Source of the DNA: Silene latifolia
Taxonomy: Eukaryota; Streptophyta; Magnoliopsida; Caryophyllales; Caryophyllaceae
Reading direction: 5' to 3'
Length of the DNA: 64,000 nucleotides
Assembly (NCBI RefSeq): GCF_048544455.1
Contig: NC_133536.1
Span: forward strand, 200,387,325-200,451,324
Both the position numbers and the translations under genes were made by a program. Below the pieces are notes generated by a model. It worked only from the letters and a program-made list of their open reading frames with translations, searched no databases and was not told the DNA's origin. Positions 20,924 through 31,925 of this stretch are shown here, in pieces (within the stretch, counting starts at the first letter, position 1; the number at the start of each line of letters is the position of its first letter).

Positions 20924-23347
20924 TGTGGACAGCGGGGGCCCACGGGGGCGCTTGGGAGGAAAAGAGAAACAAGCGTTTGCATTTTGTATAGAGTCGCCAC
21001 CAATTTTTATGGGAAATTGGAACCGTTCGAATACCTCGTGTCATGTCAAGACACAAAGTAAAGACATGAACACTAAGCAATTGTTACCCTTAGCATTTTA
21101 TGTCTAGAATGACTCTCGTGGATGCCAATGAACACGGGTGTTCACAGATATCTGGAGTAAGGGGTGAGGGTACGTATTAGGAAGCTCTTTTGATCGAACA
21201 CCTAATCCCGCCCGCCTCAATAGCGGCCTCTACTAATGATTAGGGAATTTATTCGTACTTGATATATCGTCGGCTATATGCATGCAATGCAACATCCAAG
21301 TTTTAATCCTAGCATGTGAGAATTAATACTAAGTCGGTTGACATGTAATGTAACATGCAATTAATGTCAAAGTGGGATTTAATGCTCAATTACATGTGAA
21401 AACATTCAAGCAATAAAAGAAATACAATAACCATAAATTACAATAAGGAAAATTACAATAATTACAAAGGAATAGGCGATTTATGTCGAAAATACCTTTA
21501 AAACGGATAATTTGAGAAAAAGAATAAAAGAATAAATTACGAATAGATCAGAAGGTGATATTACGGTTAATAGTCAATTATGCGTAAACTAAATAACTAA
21601 GTCAAGGCAAAAACGGAGTTCAGGGATAGAATTCAACCCGGAACAGGCGCAGCAGAGCTGCGTCTTTTGGAATAGGCGCAGCAGATGCTGCGTCTGTTCC
21701 TGACCTGAATTCTGGCTGTGTAGCCGGAATTGCGCGTTGTTAATATTCATTGGTGAATTTAATGGTCGATTTAAAATTATTTACTCGGATGAAAGTGATT
21801 AATAGGTTACTTACATGTGATTAATGGGTCATAGAAACGATAAAACATGAATAAGACGGAATTAAACGAATTAATATAAGATGGATTAATTACAGGAGTG
21901 AAAAATATTAACAAACTAAACAAATCAATTGATTAAGTTAGATACGATGGATTAATGACGAATATGTGATAAATATGACAAAGGACAGATGTAAATATAT
22001 CAAATACGAATTTCAGAAACCCAATATTGATGAATTGAATCTCTATAACCCGGAATTGAATTTAATGACGAAAACCCGCAAATATTGGATTATTTGGGAT
22101 TTAAGTCGGATTTGTGATGATTAAAACATATTAATGATGATGATTATAATATACATGTGAATTATATGCTATTATGATGAAGAATGAACAGACAAACGAA
22201 ACAAATAAAAGAAACTTGACGAATAACAGAGGACGAACGAAGAAGAAAAAACAAGCGAGAATCTGCGGCCCCTCACGAAGAGGCGCAGCAGTGCTGCGCT
22301 CCTTCAAGAGGCGCAGCTTGCTGCGTCCTTTCTCGACGTTAGTCTACCGGAAATCCGTAAAAGAGGTTTTAAAGCATGGTTTTAGAAATCGGTTTTAATG
22401 ATATTTTCGACATAAACCTTACAATTGATGATGATACAATAAGTAAAATACAATAAATAAAAGAGATATTACACCCTCAGACTTACATGTTGACGAAACG
22501 AGAAGGACTAAGATATCGATTAGTGATGCTCGACGCGAATGTAAAGAAAGTGCCCTCGTAAGAGGAAAACGATTAAGTTAATTAAGTTGATTGATGTGGA
22601 GTTGGTCAAATTGGTCGGTCATGCAAACGAGGCTGGTACTCAGAAGGATCCGAGCTTACGTGGTCGAAAGTTCAAGCACGTAGACGCCAAAAAGTAAGAA
22701 CAAAGTCTAGAATGCAAAGGGAGAAGAGAAGGGCGGACACTCGCGTGAGAAATATGAGGAGCGAAGGCTCCTATTTATACTAATCACGTGGAGGAATTAG
22801 GGTTTCGGAGACTCTTTGAAAGTGAATCTTGGAAAGATATGAAAAAGATACGAGAAATACGCAGAAAAGGGCCTGGGAAGAGGCGCAGCAGCCACTGCGT
22901 CTCTTGGAAGAGGCGCAAAGACACTGCTGCGTCTGTTCCCAAGGGGTTTCCTCATGCGGAAGGAAGATTTCCGTGTTTGAGTTATGGTAGGACGGAAATA
23001 ATTCGGTTTTCCTTAATATCTTATGTGAATATTACGGGAAATTGTTTACCAAAAGATAAAATTTATGAAATATGGAATAGAAATATCCGAACATTCCAAA
23101 CATTCGACTCGGGATTTAACGGTTATCAGAAAAATGAAGACGGTTTTAGGCCCGGACTCCAAATGTACTCTAATTATGTCAAAACGACCGTATCGGCACG
23201 TAGATGACAACTAAGAGGTAGACATTAATATTTGAGCAATCACTTGACGATAATCTTACGAATTGTCACAAATCGTTCTGCGTACCAAACATGCAGCCCA
23301 ATCATCACCAGGTGGTTTGCGAGAGGTGCAGAAATGAGGTATCTACA
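20924..23347 (-). repeat. 5' LTR of the Tat/Retand-like element
   Basis: This is the promoter LTR for the minus-strand gag-pol genes. It starts TGTGGACAGCGG and ends GGTATCTACA on the plus strand, so it has TG...CA termini. A minus-strand TATAAATA is at 22772-22779, with a paired palindromic box about 100 bp upstream of it (22877-22940). The other boxes are at about 21641-21702 and 22275-22335. Confidence 0.92.
22772..22779 (-). promoter_or_regulatory. Putative LTR TATA box
   Basis: Read on the minus strand the sequence is ATTAGTATAAATAGGAGCC, a good TATA consensus, in the correct orientation for gag-pol transcription. The same motif occurs in the 3' LTR at 7241-7248. A near-identical ATTAGTATAAATAGAGAC precedes the antisense gene at 12900. 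Transcription start is not shown by the sequence. Confidence 0.6.
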
Positions 23348-23522
23348 AAATGCAAGTACAGAATGATGATATGCAAGAGGAGGAAGATGAGGAAGAGTTA
23401 GGAGAGGAGGCTTTGAAGAAGTATTTAGAAGAAGATGATGATGAGGATTTTTTAGATTCGCTTTTTGAACGCAACGAAAACACTAATTTAAGTGATGATG
23501 ATGATGATGATGATGATGACTA
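23348..23522 (+). pseudogene. CACTA-1 transposase acidic C-terminal tail, after the Tat insertion
   Basis: After the second AAATG the interrupted exon resumes with QVQNDDMQEEEDEEELGEEA and ends in a poly-Asp run encoded by (GAT)n, with a TAG stop at 23521. The same tail is found in CACTA-2 (39335-39389 plus 40804-40925). A poly-acidic tail is common at the end of this type of CACTA transposase; its role is not known. Confidence 0.8.
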
Positions 23523-24060
23523 GGATTTATATTAGTTGTAGATGTTTTGTACCCTTTCTTTCAATCTTATTACTTTGTTGGTACTATTAGTTGTAGATGT
23601 CGTATGGCTTAATTTAATGAAATCTAGTTTGTTTTCATTCAATCTTACTTTTTATTCAATCTTATTTTTTTACTTTATTGCTATTATTTGATTACTTGAC
23701 CGAGAGGGAGGGAGTACTATTTAATTTCTTACTTTGTTGCTATTATATGATTATTTGATTTCTTACTTTGCGAATTTCTTATTTGGTTGCTATTATTTGA
23801 TTATTTGATTTCTTACTTTGCCAATTTCTTATTTTGTTGCTATTATTTGATTATTTGATTTCTTACTTTGCCAATTTCTTATTTGGTTGCTATTATTTGA
23901 TTATTTGATTTCTTACTTTGCCAATTTCTTATTTTGTTGCTATTATTTGATTATTTGATTTCTTACTTTGCCAATTTCTTACTTTGTTGCTATTATTTAA
24001 TATTTTATTTTGTTGCTATTATTTGATTTCTAACAATGTTGAAGAATTTAGTTGGTTTCT
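23523..24060. repeat. CACTA-1 intergenic spacer with a 50-bp tandem repeat
   Basis: Between the two CACTA genes, about five copies of a 50-bp unit (start aatttcttattttgttgcta) begin at 23773, 23823, 23873, 23923 and 23973. Just before them, ttgaccgagagggagggagtac (about 23696-23717) resembles a Stowaway MITE terminus. CACTA-2 has a less regular version at 41080-41370. Confidence 0.75.
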
Positions 24061-24260
24061 ATGGCGTCGAGGAGACGAAGACATTGTAGTAATAGTAATG
24101 CAGGAAACCAAGGACATGAAAACGAGAATGAAGAAATACCAAAGAGGTCATCAACAAGAACAACAAAATGTGCCAATTGAGAAAATTCATCTCGATTCTC
24201 TTGAGCAAGATGGCGTTTGGTAAGTATGTTATTTTTTCGTAATTAATTATTTTTATAACG

Positions 24261-24351
<91 letters not shown>

Positions 24352-25617
24352 TGTCATTTTTTTTTCAGGTTCAGTGATGAATCCGTTGTGAACTTGATAT
24401 CGAATAATATTGGATGCAACTACAAAGAACATGCTCCTAATTGGAAATCGGCGTCATCTACTCTAAAGAAGGATTGGTGGAATTGGTTTGAGGTATTAGC
24501 AATTGTTATTTAATTTAATATTAGGTATTTTATTCATTTATTTTATATTTATTTACAATGAAGTTTATTTTCTAACTTTATTGTTTATTGAACAGTGGCG
24601 TGTTAGTTACGATCCCCGCGACAAGGTAAGGGTTAAGAAGGCTTGGGAAGATGCCATGAAGACCCGTTTACGGCAAATGATTTATCGAGCTTATCATAAG
24701 GAAGAGCATGAAAATCCGGATTGGATTAGTGTTGAGTTGCACCGTAGATTAAAGAATAGACCACTTGAAGATCCTAGTTTCACGGAAAGATCGGAACAGA
24801 ATTCGGCCAACCGTAAGTCGGGAAGTGACGAGAAAGGGAAGGCATTGGGTACTCACCTAATGGGTCGAAAAAACACATTGCAATATATGGACTCAATGGT
24901 AATTTCTTCACTTCCTTTTTTAATTTATTACTTTTTTTTTCTTTAACTTTATTTAAAGTTAGTAATTATATTTAACAAGTATCAAAATTGTAGGTTGATA
25001 AAGATGGGAAAGGAGAAATTCCGTCCGCTTTGCAGTTGTTGGAGAAGACAAGGAAGCATAACACAAAAGGATGGTTATCCAAAAAAGGCAGTCAACTCTT
25101 CGTAAGTTACTATAATTATTTAATTTTTAACTCATTTTTTCAATCATAATTATTTAGTAGATGGTATCTAATCTTTCGTTTTTTATTGATATAGGGTAAG
25201 ATCATCTCAAAGAAAACTCAGCTTCAGAGTCAAGGGGTCGAGAACATCGATGATAATGAGATTTATATTGAAGAACATGGAGGATTTGATAAGAAAGGTA
25301 GAGTACTTGGCGCGGGAAATGCAGCACCACAAATTTGGGAGCACCACCGCCGCTCGACTGGTAACCTCTTTTCTACTCCTCATACTCCGGGTTTTGTTGG
25401 TAGAGTCGCAAAAGAGAATGCCCGACTTAAGCAAGTCGAGGCCGAACAATCTCAAAGGCTTGCGGAAATAGAGGAGTTCTTGAGCCAACAAAGTTTTACT
25501 ACTCAAACTTGTAACCCCGGAGGTGTATCTCAAGCTAGAAATGACTTTGATGATGATGGTGGCGACAATGCTAGGCCTACTCCTACTCCCGTGTATTGTT
25601 TAGTAGTTGTTAGTTGA
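24061..25617 (+). pseudogene. CACTA-1 Transposase_24 (TnpA-like) gene, frameshifted
   Basis: Exon 1 starts at ATG 24061. One extra base near 24130, compared with CACTA-2, shifts the frame. Exon 2 is 24369-24492 (FSDESVVNLISNNIGC, KDWWNWFE). Exon 3 is 24596-24898 (KVRVKKAWEDAMKTRLRQM, PDWISVELH, THLMGRKN). Exon 4 is 24994-25101 and exon 5 is 25195-25617, with a Glu-rich coiled-coil stretch (RVAKENARLKQVEAEQSQRL). All introns have GT/AG ends. The block is the Transposase_24 (Ptta/En/Spm) domain. By analogy with TnpA, this protein binds the subterminal repeats and assists the transposase. Apart from exon 1 the frame is open. Confidence 0.82.
24264..24347. repeat. (TA)n microsatellite in intron 1 of the CACTA-1 TnpA-like gene
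   Basis: About 42 uninterrupted TA units between the exon 1 donor and the tttttttcag acceptor. In CACTA-2 the corresponding (TA)n is split by two foldback-like elements, so this is the empty site. Confidence 0.95.
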
Positions 25618-26425
25618 TTAGTAGTTATCACTCCTACTCCCGGTTTATGGACTTATTTAGCTTTCTTTGTTGAACAATTATTGTACTAAACTTATGTAAA
25701 CCTTTTATTTTAAGTTAATGCGAAAACGTTGTTTGGAAATCTCGTCTTGAACGAGTTGTGAATTTGTCAATTGCTGGATTTTCTGTATGTTTGTAGGAAA
25801 CCGGGAGTATATGTAATTGCTTTCAAAGCAATTGGGGAGCTTGAAAAGCGCTGTAAACCCCCTGGTTCATTCTGCCCTGCGACGGAATTTGCGTCGGATT
25901 TTCCGTCGCAAGGTTTGACTAATGGGTTGACTTTGGGGACACGTGGCCTTTTATGAACAGTGTTCTGCGACGGAATATTCGTCGCATATGTTGACTTTCT
26001 GGTTGACTAATGTGCCTACGTGGCCTGTATGAACAGTGAACTGAGACGGAAAATCCGTCGCATATTTTGACTTTATGGTTGACTAATGTGCCTACGTGGC
26101 CTGTATGAACAGTGAATTGAGACGGAAAATCCGTCGCATATTTTGACTTTCTGGTTGACCATTGTGCCTACGTGGCCTCCCATGAACAGTGAACTGCGAC
26201 GGAAAATCCGTCACAAGTCCATCTTTTGCGACGGGATACTGCGACGCTTTGATCTGTCGTAGATTTTACTTTGCAATGGAATTCCCGTCGCAAAACTAAA
26301 TTTTGCGACGAAATAAAGCGACGGAATAAATCCGTCGCAATTCCGTCGCAAGTTCTGTATTTGCGACGGGATTGGCATATTTGCGACGGAGTTTTCCGTC
26401 GCTATGGAACCTTTTCTTTGTAGTG
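25618..26425 (+). repeat. CACTA-1 3' untranslated and subterminal repeats
   Basis: From about 25878, CCGTCGCA/TGCGACGG motifs recur more than fifteen times. Between about 25960 and 26215 three tandem units of roughly 76 bp each contain a palindrome and ttgactttctggttgac...gcctacgtggcc. The end is ccgtcgctatggaaccttttctttgtagtg. No gene. Confidence 0.85.
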
Positions 26426-26428
26426 AAA

Positions 26429-26622
26429 GGGGTAAAATATAAGCGAATTAGGGCTAACACTGTGTCAAATGGGGGCAAAAATCACGAGAATAAAGAGGGG
26501 AACCGATCTAAATAAATCACATATCAAAGCTCCCCACGCTTAAGGATTACTCGTCCCTGAGTAAGTAAGTGGGCAAAAACGAGACCCTTATTCAACTAAT
26601 ACTAATCTAAACTAATAATATC
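26429..26622 (-). mobile_element. Strip of the Athila-like layer between CACTA-1 and the LINE
   Basis: About 190 bp without an ORF, including agctccccacgcttaagg and cgtccctgagtaag. This kind of tccccac-cttaa sequence also occurs at 53820, 53990 and 54110 in the right part of the Athila-like remnant. The last 14 bases (aaactaataatatc, 26609-26622) are the target duplicated by the LINE. Confidence 0.5.
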
Positions 26623-26679
26623 AAAAAAGAAATGATGAGAGAGAAAATTCTCTGAATTTTAGATAACGGTTTCTGAACA

Positions 26680-27879
26680 ATGGCGAGGAAACTTACTGCT
26701 GCTCATCATCCTAAAACTAATTCAACCAAAAATCCATCTAAAAATAATAATTCATCAAGTATTAATCACAATAATAGTAGTAATAAATCTAATACTCCTA
26801 CAAAAATTATTTCTAGTACTAATAAAAATTCTGTTCCAACTCCTCAAGTGGAAACGATTGATGAAGAACTTGAGTCGGCGAGGAAGCAGGTTGATGATGT
26901 GGTCCAGCAAGCTGCTGAGACGGTCCTGGTAGAAGGCCTAGTGTTATCTGATGATCCACAGGATTGGAGAACTGTTTCAAAGGCACCATCACCTCCTGTG
27001 ACTCGTCTAGAACCAATTGTTGAAGCTAAGTGTGAGACTGGGGAATGTTCAAGCCCACGACTGAAATTGATTGCTGAGGATCTTACTGAGGAAATTGAAT
27101 ACTGGAAATTGGGGGTCTATGGATATGTCATGGGTGTGAATCCTCCGAGAGATGTGCTTGATAATTTTCTGAGGCATATGTGGTCAGCATATGAGATTAC
27201 CCAGGTCTCGTTCCTTCCTAATGGCTTGTTTGTGGTAAGATTTGCCAAACCTGAACATCACAAATTAGTTTTGGCAAATGGAATGTTCATTTTTGATGGG
27301 AAACCTATAATTGTTAAACCATGGGATCCTTCTGTTAAAATCTCTAAAGTGTCTGTTAAAAAGGTCCCTATTTGGGTTAAATTGGTAGGTCTGGATCTTA
27401 AATTTTGGGGGGCTAAGTGCCCGAAGAAACTGGCAGGATTAGTTGGTAGGTTTATCAAAATTGATGATACTACCATTGAAAAATCTTTGCTAGGGTTTGC
27501 TAGGCTCATGATTGAAGTGAAAATTGATCAGGTCTTCCCTAACCAAATTGTTTTTGAGGATGAATTAGGAACTGAAGTCAGGGTTTCTGTTGAATATGAC
27601 TAGTTGCCTATCACTTGCCAAAAGTGCAAAGGAATTGGACACAATACCTCTAACTGTAGGAAAAAGGCATTAAGGAATAGACGTTTTGCCCCTCAACCTG
27701 TGAAACAAGTCTGGAAGCCTAAACTGGGAGGGGTTGTGTCTAATGTGGATCCCAAGGAATATCCACCATTAAGACCTGTTCAGACAGCGGGCTCCAATAC
27801 TACTGAGGGTATACCTGGGCCAATTACAATCTCTACTCCAGTTATTACTCCAGCTCATGTCAGTCATGTTCTAAGATGA
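26680..27879 (+). pseudogene. LINE ORF1, DUF4283 and zinc knuckle protein
   Basis: ATG at 26680 begins an Asn/Ser-rich N-terminus. The DUF4283 region follows (VMGVNPPRDVLDNFLRHMW, GLFVVRFAKPEHHKLVLANG, KPIIVKPWDP). One in-frame TAG at 27601 interrupts the frame, which then continues into a CCHC knuckle (CQKCKGIGHNTSNC, about 27613-27654) and ends at 27879. ORF1 proteins of plant LINEs bind the RNA and form the particle with the ORF2 protein. The single stop at 27601 is the only defect I see before 27879. Confidence 0.85.
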
Positions 27880-28035
27880 CTAGGCATGAGTCCTAGAGGG
27901 TTGCTGGTAAGGATAAGGAGTTCTCTGCTACCTTTAATACGGAATTAGCTAAGGCCTCTGTTGTTGTGGCTAAGGCCTCTGATGATACTGAATTGGTTGA
28001 TAAAGGTGGTGGAGGGGGGGCTGTTGTATCCCCCA

Positions 28036-31000
28036 ATGATTAAGATGGGAGTATGGAATGTGAGGGGCCTTAATAGTGACACTAAACAGAAAGATATTAA
28101 GTGGTTCCTACATCAAAATGATGTGGATCTATTTGGGCTCCTTGAGACTAGGGTAAAACCTGGTTCTCTAAACAAAGTAACTAATAATGTTTGCTATGGC
28201 TGGGATTTTGTTACTAATACTATTATGCACTCTGGAGGTAGAATATGGATCTTGTGAAAAAATAATAAGGTGGATGTAGAAGTTCTGGAAATGGCTGACC
28301 AGTTTATTCATGCTAAAATAAAAGTGCTACTGACTGGGCATAGCTTTATTACAACTTTTGTTTATGCTTATAATAAAATTGAAGATAAGGTGCCTCTTTG
28401 GAATGCTTTGCTTAGGAACTGTGTTACTGGACCTTAGATTGTATTGGGGGATTTTAATAATGTCATGTTTTCCAATGAGAGATTGGGGTGTATTGTGAAA
28501 GATGATGAGATGTTCCCTTTTCAATCCACTGTCAATAATTGTGATCTCCATGATATGAAAACTACTGGAGCATTCTTTACCTGGAATAATAAGCAGCCTA
28601 GTGCTACTAGGGTCTTCAGTAGGATTGATAGAGTATTGATTAATGGTGATTGGTTGCACTTATGGCCTGATTGGGTGGCTCATTTTCAACCTGAAGGGGA
28701 ATTTGATCATTGTCCTTATGTTGTTTCTTATGGAGAGTTGTCTAGAGGGAAGAAGAAACCTTTTAAGTTCTTTAACATGTGGACCAAAGTGGAGGATTTT
28801 AATGTACTAGTGGCTGAACATTGGCAGATGCAGGTCACTGGTACTCCTATGTTTAGAGTGGTCAGGAAGCTTAAGTTGTTGAAGCCTAGCCTTAAATGCC
28901 TAAATAAGGAACTATTTTCAGATGTGGAAAGGAATGCTGATGTGGCCTATAACCTGCTCCTTGAATGTCAACTGCAGCTCCAATTAGACCTAACTAATAC
29001 TTCTTTGATGGACAAGGAAAGACAAGTCAGAGAGTCTTTTCAATTGCTGGATGAAGCCAGGAAGGATTTTTTAAAGCAGAAAGTTAAGTTTTCCTGGGTT
29101 AAAGATGGAGATGCCAATACTCATATGTTTCACCATGCTATCAAGCAAAGGCAAATCCATAACAAGGTGATTCAGATTCAAATCAAAATATGGGTTGAGT
29201 GTCAGGATCCAGATGATATTTTATAAGCTTTTGTTGAATATTATGAGGACCTACTGGGGACTAATGCTGCTACTTCTCAATTTTATAAACATATTGTGCA
29301 ACAAGGTCAGACACTAGATGAACATGATTGGGAAGATATGTGCAGGATCCCTTCTGAAGAGGAAATCAAAGTTGCATTATTTGATATCCCTAATGATAAG
29401 AGCCTAGGCCCTGATGGCTATACCAGTTGTTTTTTTAAGGCTAGCTGGAATATTGTTAAAGGTGATATATGATGTGCTATTCAGGACTTCTTCAGGCATG
29501 GCAAATTATTGAAACAGCTCAACAGCACAGTGCTCACTTTGATCCCTAAGACTGAGAATCCTAAGTCTGTCAAGGAGTTCAGGCCTATTGCGTGCTGTAA
29601 CACCCTCTATAAAGTCATTTCTAAGATCATTTGTGCTAGACTCAGTGGGTACCTGCCTATGCTCATTAATCCTGCCCAATGTGCTTTTATAAAAGGAAGA
29701 AGCATCTTGGGTAATATCCTGATTAGCCAGGATCTGGTCAGGCTTTATACAAGGAAGAGTGTATGTGCTAGATGTTTAATGAAGGTGGATCTTAGGAAAG
29801 CCTATGACTCAATTGAATGGGTCTTTGTGGAGCAGATGTTGGATGCTCTTCATTTCCCTCCCCACCTCATTAGGCTTATTATGCAATGTATAAGTTCCCC
29901 CACTTATTCCATCAATCTGAATGGTCAAACTCATGGGTATTTCCATGGACGTAGAGGATTAAGGCAAGGTGACCCATCTCCCCCTTGCTTTTTACTATTT
30001 GTATGGAGTATCTGAGTAGGCTTCTTGAGGTGGGCAGTGGTATTGGTGGATTTCACTTTCATCCTTTATGCAAGAAGTTAAAGTTGACTCATCTGATGTT
30101 TGCAGATGATCTGCTCTTATTTTGCAAAGGGGATGTTAAATCGATCTGTATCATCATGGAAATGTTTAAGAGATTTTCAAGTGCATCTGGTTTAACTATT
30201 AACTCTGAGAAATCTGACTTCTACTGTAATGGGATGAACCCTGAGCTGGTGAATAAGGTCCTGCTTGGCACTGGCTTTAAAAAAGGGGAATTGCCTTTAA
30301 AGTACTTGGGAGTTAGAATTTCTCATAAGAGGTTAAGCAAAATTGATTTTAATGTGCTGGTGGATAGGATGATTAGCAGAATTAAAGGGTGGAATAGTAG
30401 GAAGATTTCGTATTCTAGTAGGCTTGTCCTTGTTAAATCAGTTTTGTCCACCATCCATAATTATTGGTCCCAAATTTTTATCTTACCTGTTGGAGTAATG
30501 GACAGAATTCAAGCTTTGTGTAGAAACTTTCTCTGGGAAGGCAGTGACAAGTATTCTAAAGCTCCTCTGGTTGCTTGGTCAATCTTATGCCAGGCAAAGG
30601 AGGCTGGAGGTTTGGGCTTGATTGACTGCAAATTATGGAATGTAGTTGCCATTGGGAAGTTAGTCTGGTGGATTGCTACAAAACAAGATCATCTCTGGAT
30701 CCACCGGATTGACAATATATACTTGAAATTTACTCCCTGGTTTTCTTATGAATCAACTAGCTACAGTTCCTGGGCTTGGAGAAAGATTTGTGAAGTGAAA
30801 ATGCTCTGAAGAATGGGTATATTACTGGCAAATGGAGAGGTACAGATGCTGATTATACTATTGCAGATGGGTATCAATGGCTACAGCAAGGGCCACCCTT
30901 GCCAGTTCCTTGGTCCAGAATAGTTTGGAACAGATTTAATGTGCCTAAATGGTGTTTCACTATGTGGTTGCAGCAACATAGTAGACTCCTCACTCTTGAT

Positions 31001-31408
31001 AGGTTGAAAAAAATGGGACTTGATGTACCTGTAACTTGTTATGTCTGTGGCTTGGCTCCTGAGACACATGATCATCTTTTCAGGGAGTGTGCCTTTGCCT
31101 TGAAGTGCTATGAGCTGACTGCCAATTGGTTACAGGTGAGGATGGTGGATATTCTAAGATGGGAAACCCTACTGAAATTAAAGTGTAAATCTAAGTTGGC
31201 CAGACAAGTGGTGTGGGCTACAGTGGTAGGAGTGATCTATGGTATATGGCATTGCAGGAATATCAGTAGAATTGAAGGATATGTTCAGCAGCCTAGTCAG
31301 TTAGTCTAGCGGATTAAAGATGACTGCAAGAGACGCATGTTAGGAGTATTCCAAGGTGATATGAAGGAGGTTGATAGGAATTGGTGTTTGATGGTTGGCA
31401 TTAGTTGA
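28036..31408 (+). pseudogene. LINE ORF2, endonuclease and reverse transcriptase
   Basis: Starts near ATG 28036 (GVWNVRGLNS). The AP-type endonuclease has LETR, GDFNNVM (about 28450) and SRIDRVLING; the usual SDH near its end reads FDHCP. Stops stand at about 28255 and 28435. The reverse transcriptase runs from about 29500 to 30500 (EFRPIACCN, DLRKAYDSIEW, RRGLRQGDPSP, catalytic LMFADDLLLF near 30095). A frameshift at about 30000 falls inside it, so two frames overlap. The C-terminal zf-RVT region (WNRFNVPKWCFTMWLQQHSR, CYVCGLAPETHDHLF) is at 30920-31085. Further breaks lie at 29226, 29472 and 30809. By family, ORF2 nicks DNA and reverse-transcribes the LINE RNA in place. Confidence 0.88.
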
Positions 31409-31554
31409 ATGTATTTTGTATGTGTTAAGTTAATGCTGTAAGTAGTTACAAAAAACAGTGCTTCTAGCTGGTGTAATGGTGTCCTTTTTGGGACTGTGCT
31501 CTCAATATTACTAACATTCCACCAAAAAAAACTAATAATATCCGATGGTAGGCA

Positions 31555-31925
31555 CACTACAAAAAAAAGGTTTCAATGCGACGGAGATATTGCGACGGAC
31601 ACTTAACCCGTAGCAAATGAAATCCTGCGACGGACCTTATGATGGTTCACTAAGTCTGCGACGGACTTGCGACGGAAATTCCGTAGCAGCCAAATATCCC
31701 AGACCGCCAATTTTTCTGACATGGCGGGAAGGCCTGCAACGGAAATTCCGTCGCAATAATAAAATAATATTAAAGTTTGAGACGGAAATTCCATCGCTAC
31801 AATAAAATATTATTTTTTGCGACGGAAATTCCGTCACATGCTTTTTTTAATGCCAGACTTTACAGCTCATCAAATAAAATATTTTTTTAACCTTGCGACG
31901 GAATTTCCGTCGCAGCTTTGTTTTA
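31555..31925 (+). repeat. CACTA-2 5' terminal and subterminal repeats
   Basis: TGCGACGGAAATTCCGTCGCA-like palindromes recur as in CACTA-1, for example around 31665-31685, 31735-31755, 31818-31838 and 31894-31916. Confidence 0.85.

Larger units (their letters stand above)
5382..23347 (-). mobile_element. Tat/Retand-like Ty3/gypsy LTR retrotransposon with antisense genes
   Basis: Two direct LTRs (5382-7811 and 20924-23347) begin TGTGGACAGCGGGGG and end CA on the plus strand. They are flanked by the 5-bp duplication AAATG (5377-5381 and 23348-23352). The uninterrupted CACTA-2 sequence at the same exon confirms the junctions. Gag, reverse transcriptase, two RNase H segments and integrase read on the minus strand, so 20924-23347 is the 5' LTR. 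Integrase as the last pol domain, a second RNase H-like segment, a PBS fitting tRNA-Arg, and opposite-strand genes between integrase and the 3' LTR are hallmarks of the Tat lineage (Retand/Ogre group). Gag and pol have several frameshifts. Confidence 0.92.
177..26425 (+). mobile_element. CACTA-1: CACTA (En/Spm-type) DNA transposon, interrupted
   Basis: The left end starts CACTACAAAAAAAA and the right end finishes CTTTTCTTTGTAGTG, the inverse of CACTACAAAGAAAAG. The element is flanked by a perfect 3-bp duplication, AAA (174-176 and 26426-26428), the size known for CACTA insertions. Both subterminal regions carry repeated TGCGACGGAAATTCCGTCGCA-like palindromes. Two plus-strand genes lie inside, a TNP2-type transposase with DUF4218/DUF4216 and a Transposase_24 (TnpA-like) gene. 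An 18-kb Tat retrotransposon interrupts the first gene, so the element proper is about 8.3 kb. Both genes are broken, so this copy is probably non-autonomous. Confidence 0.93.
26623..31528 (+). mobile_element. Full-length LINE retrotransposon, inactive
   Basis: About 4.9 kb, flanked by the 14-bp duplication aaactaataatatc (26609-26622 and 31529-31542). It ends in an A-rich tail (accaaaaaaa). It carries ORF1 (DUF4283 and a zinc knuckle) and ORF2 (endonuclease, reverse transcriptase, zf-RVT). Both have stops or frameshifts. It is inserted in the Athila-like layer only 12 bp from CACTA-2. Confidence 0.9.
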
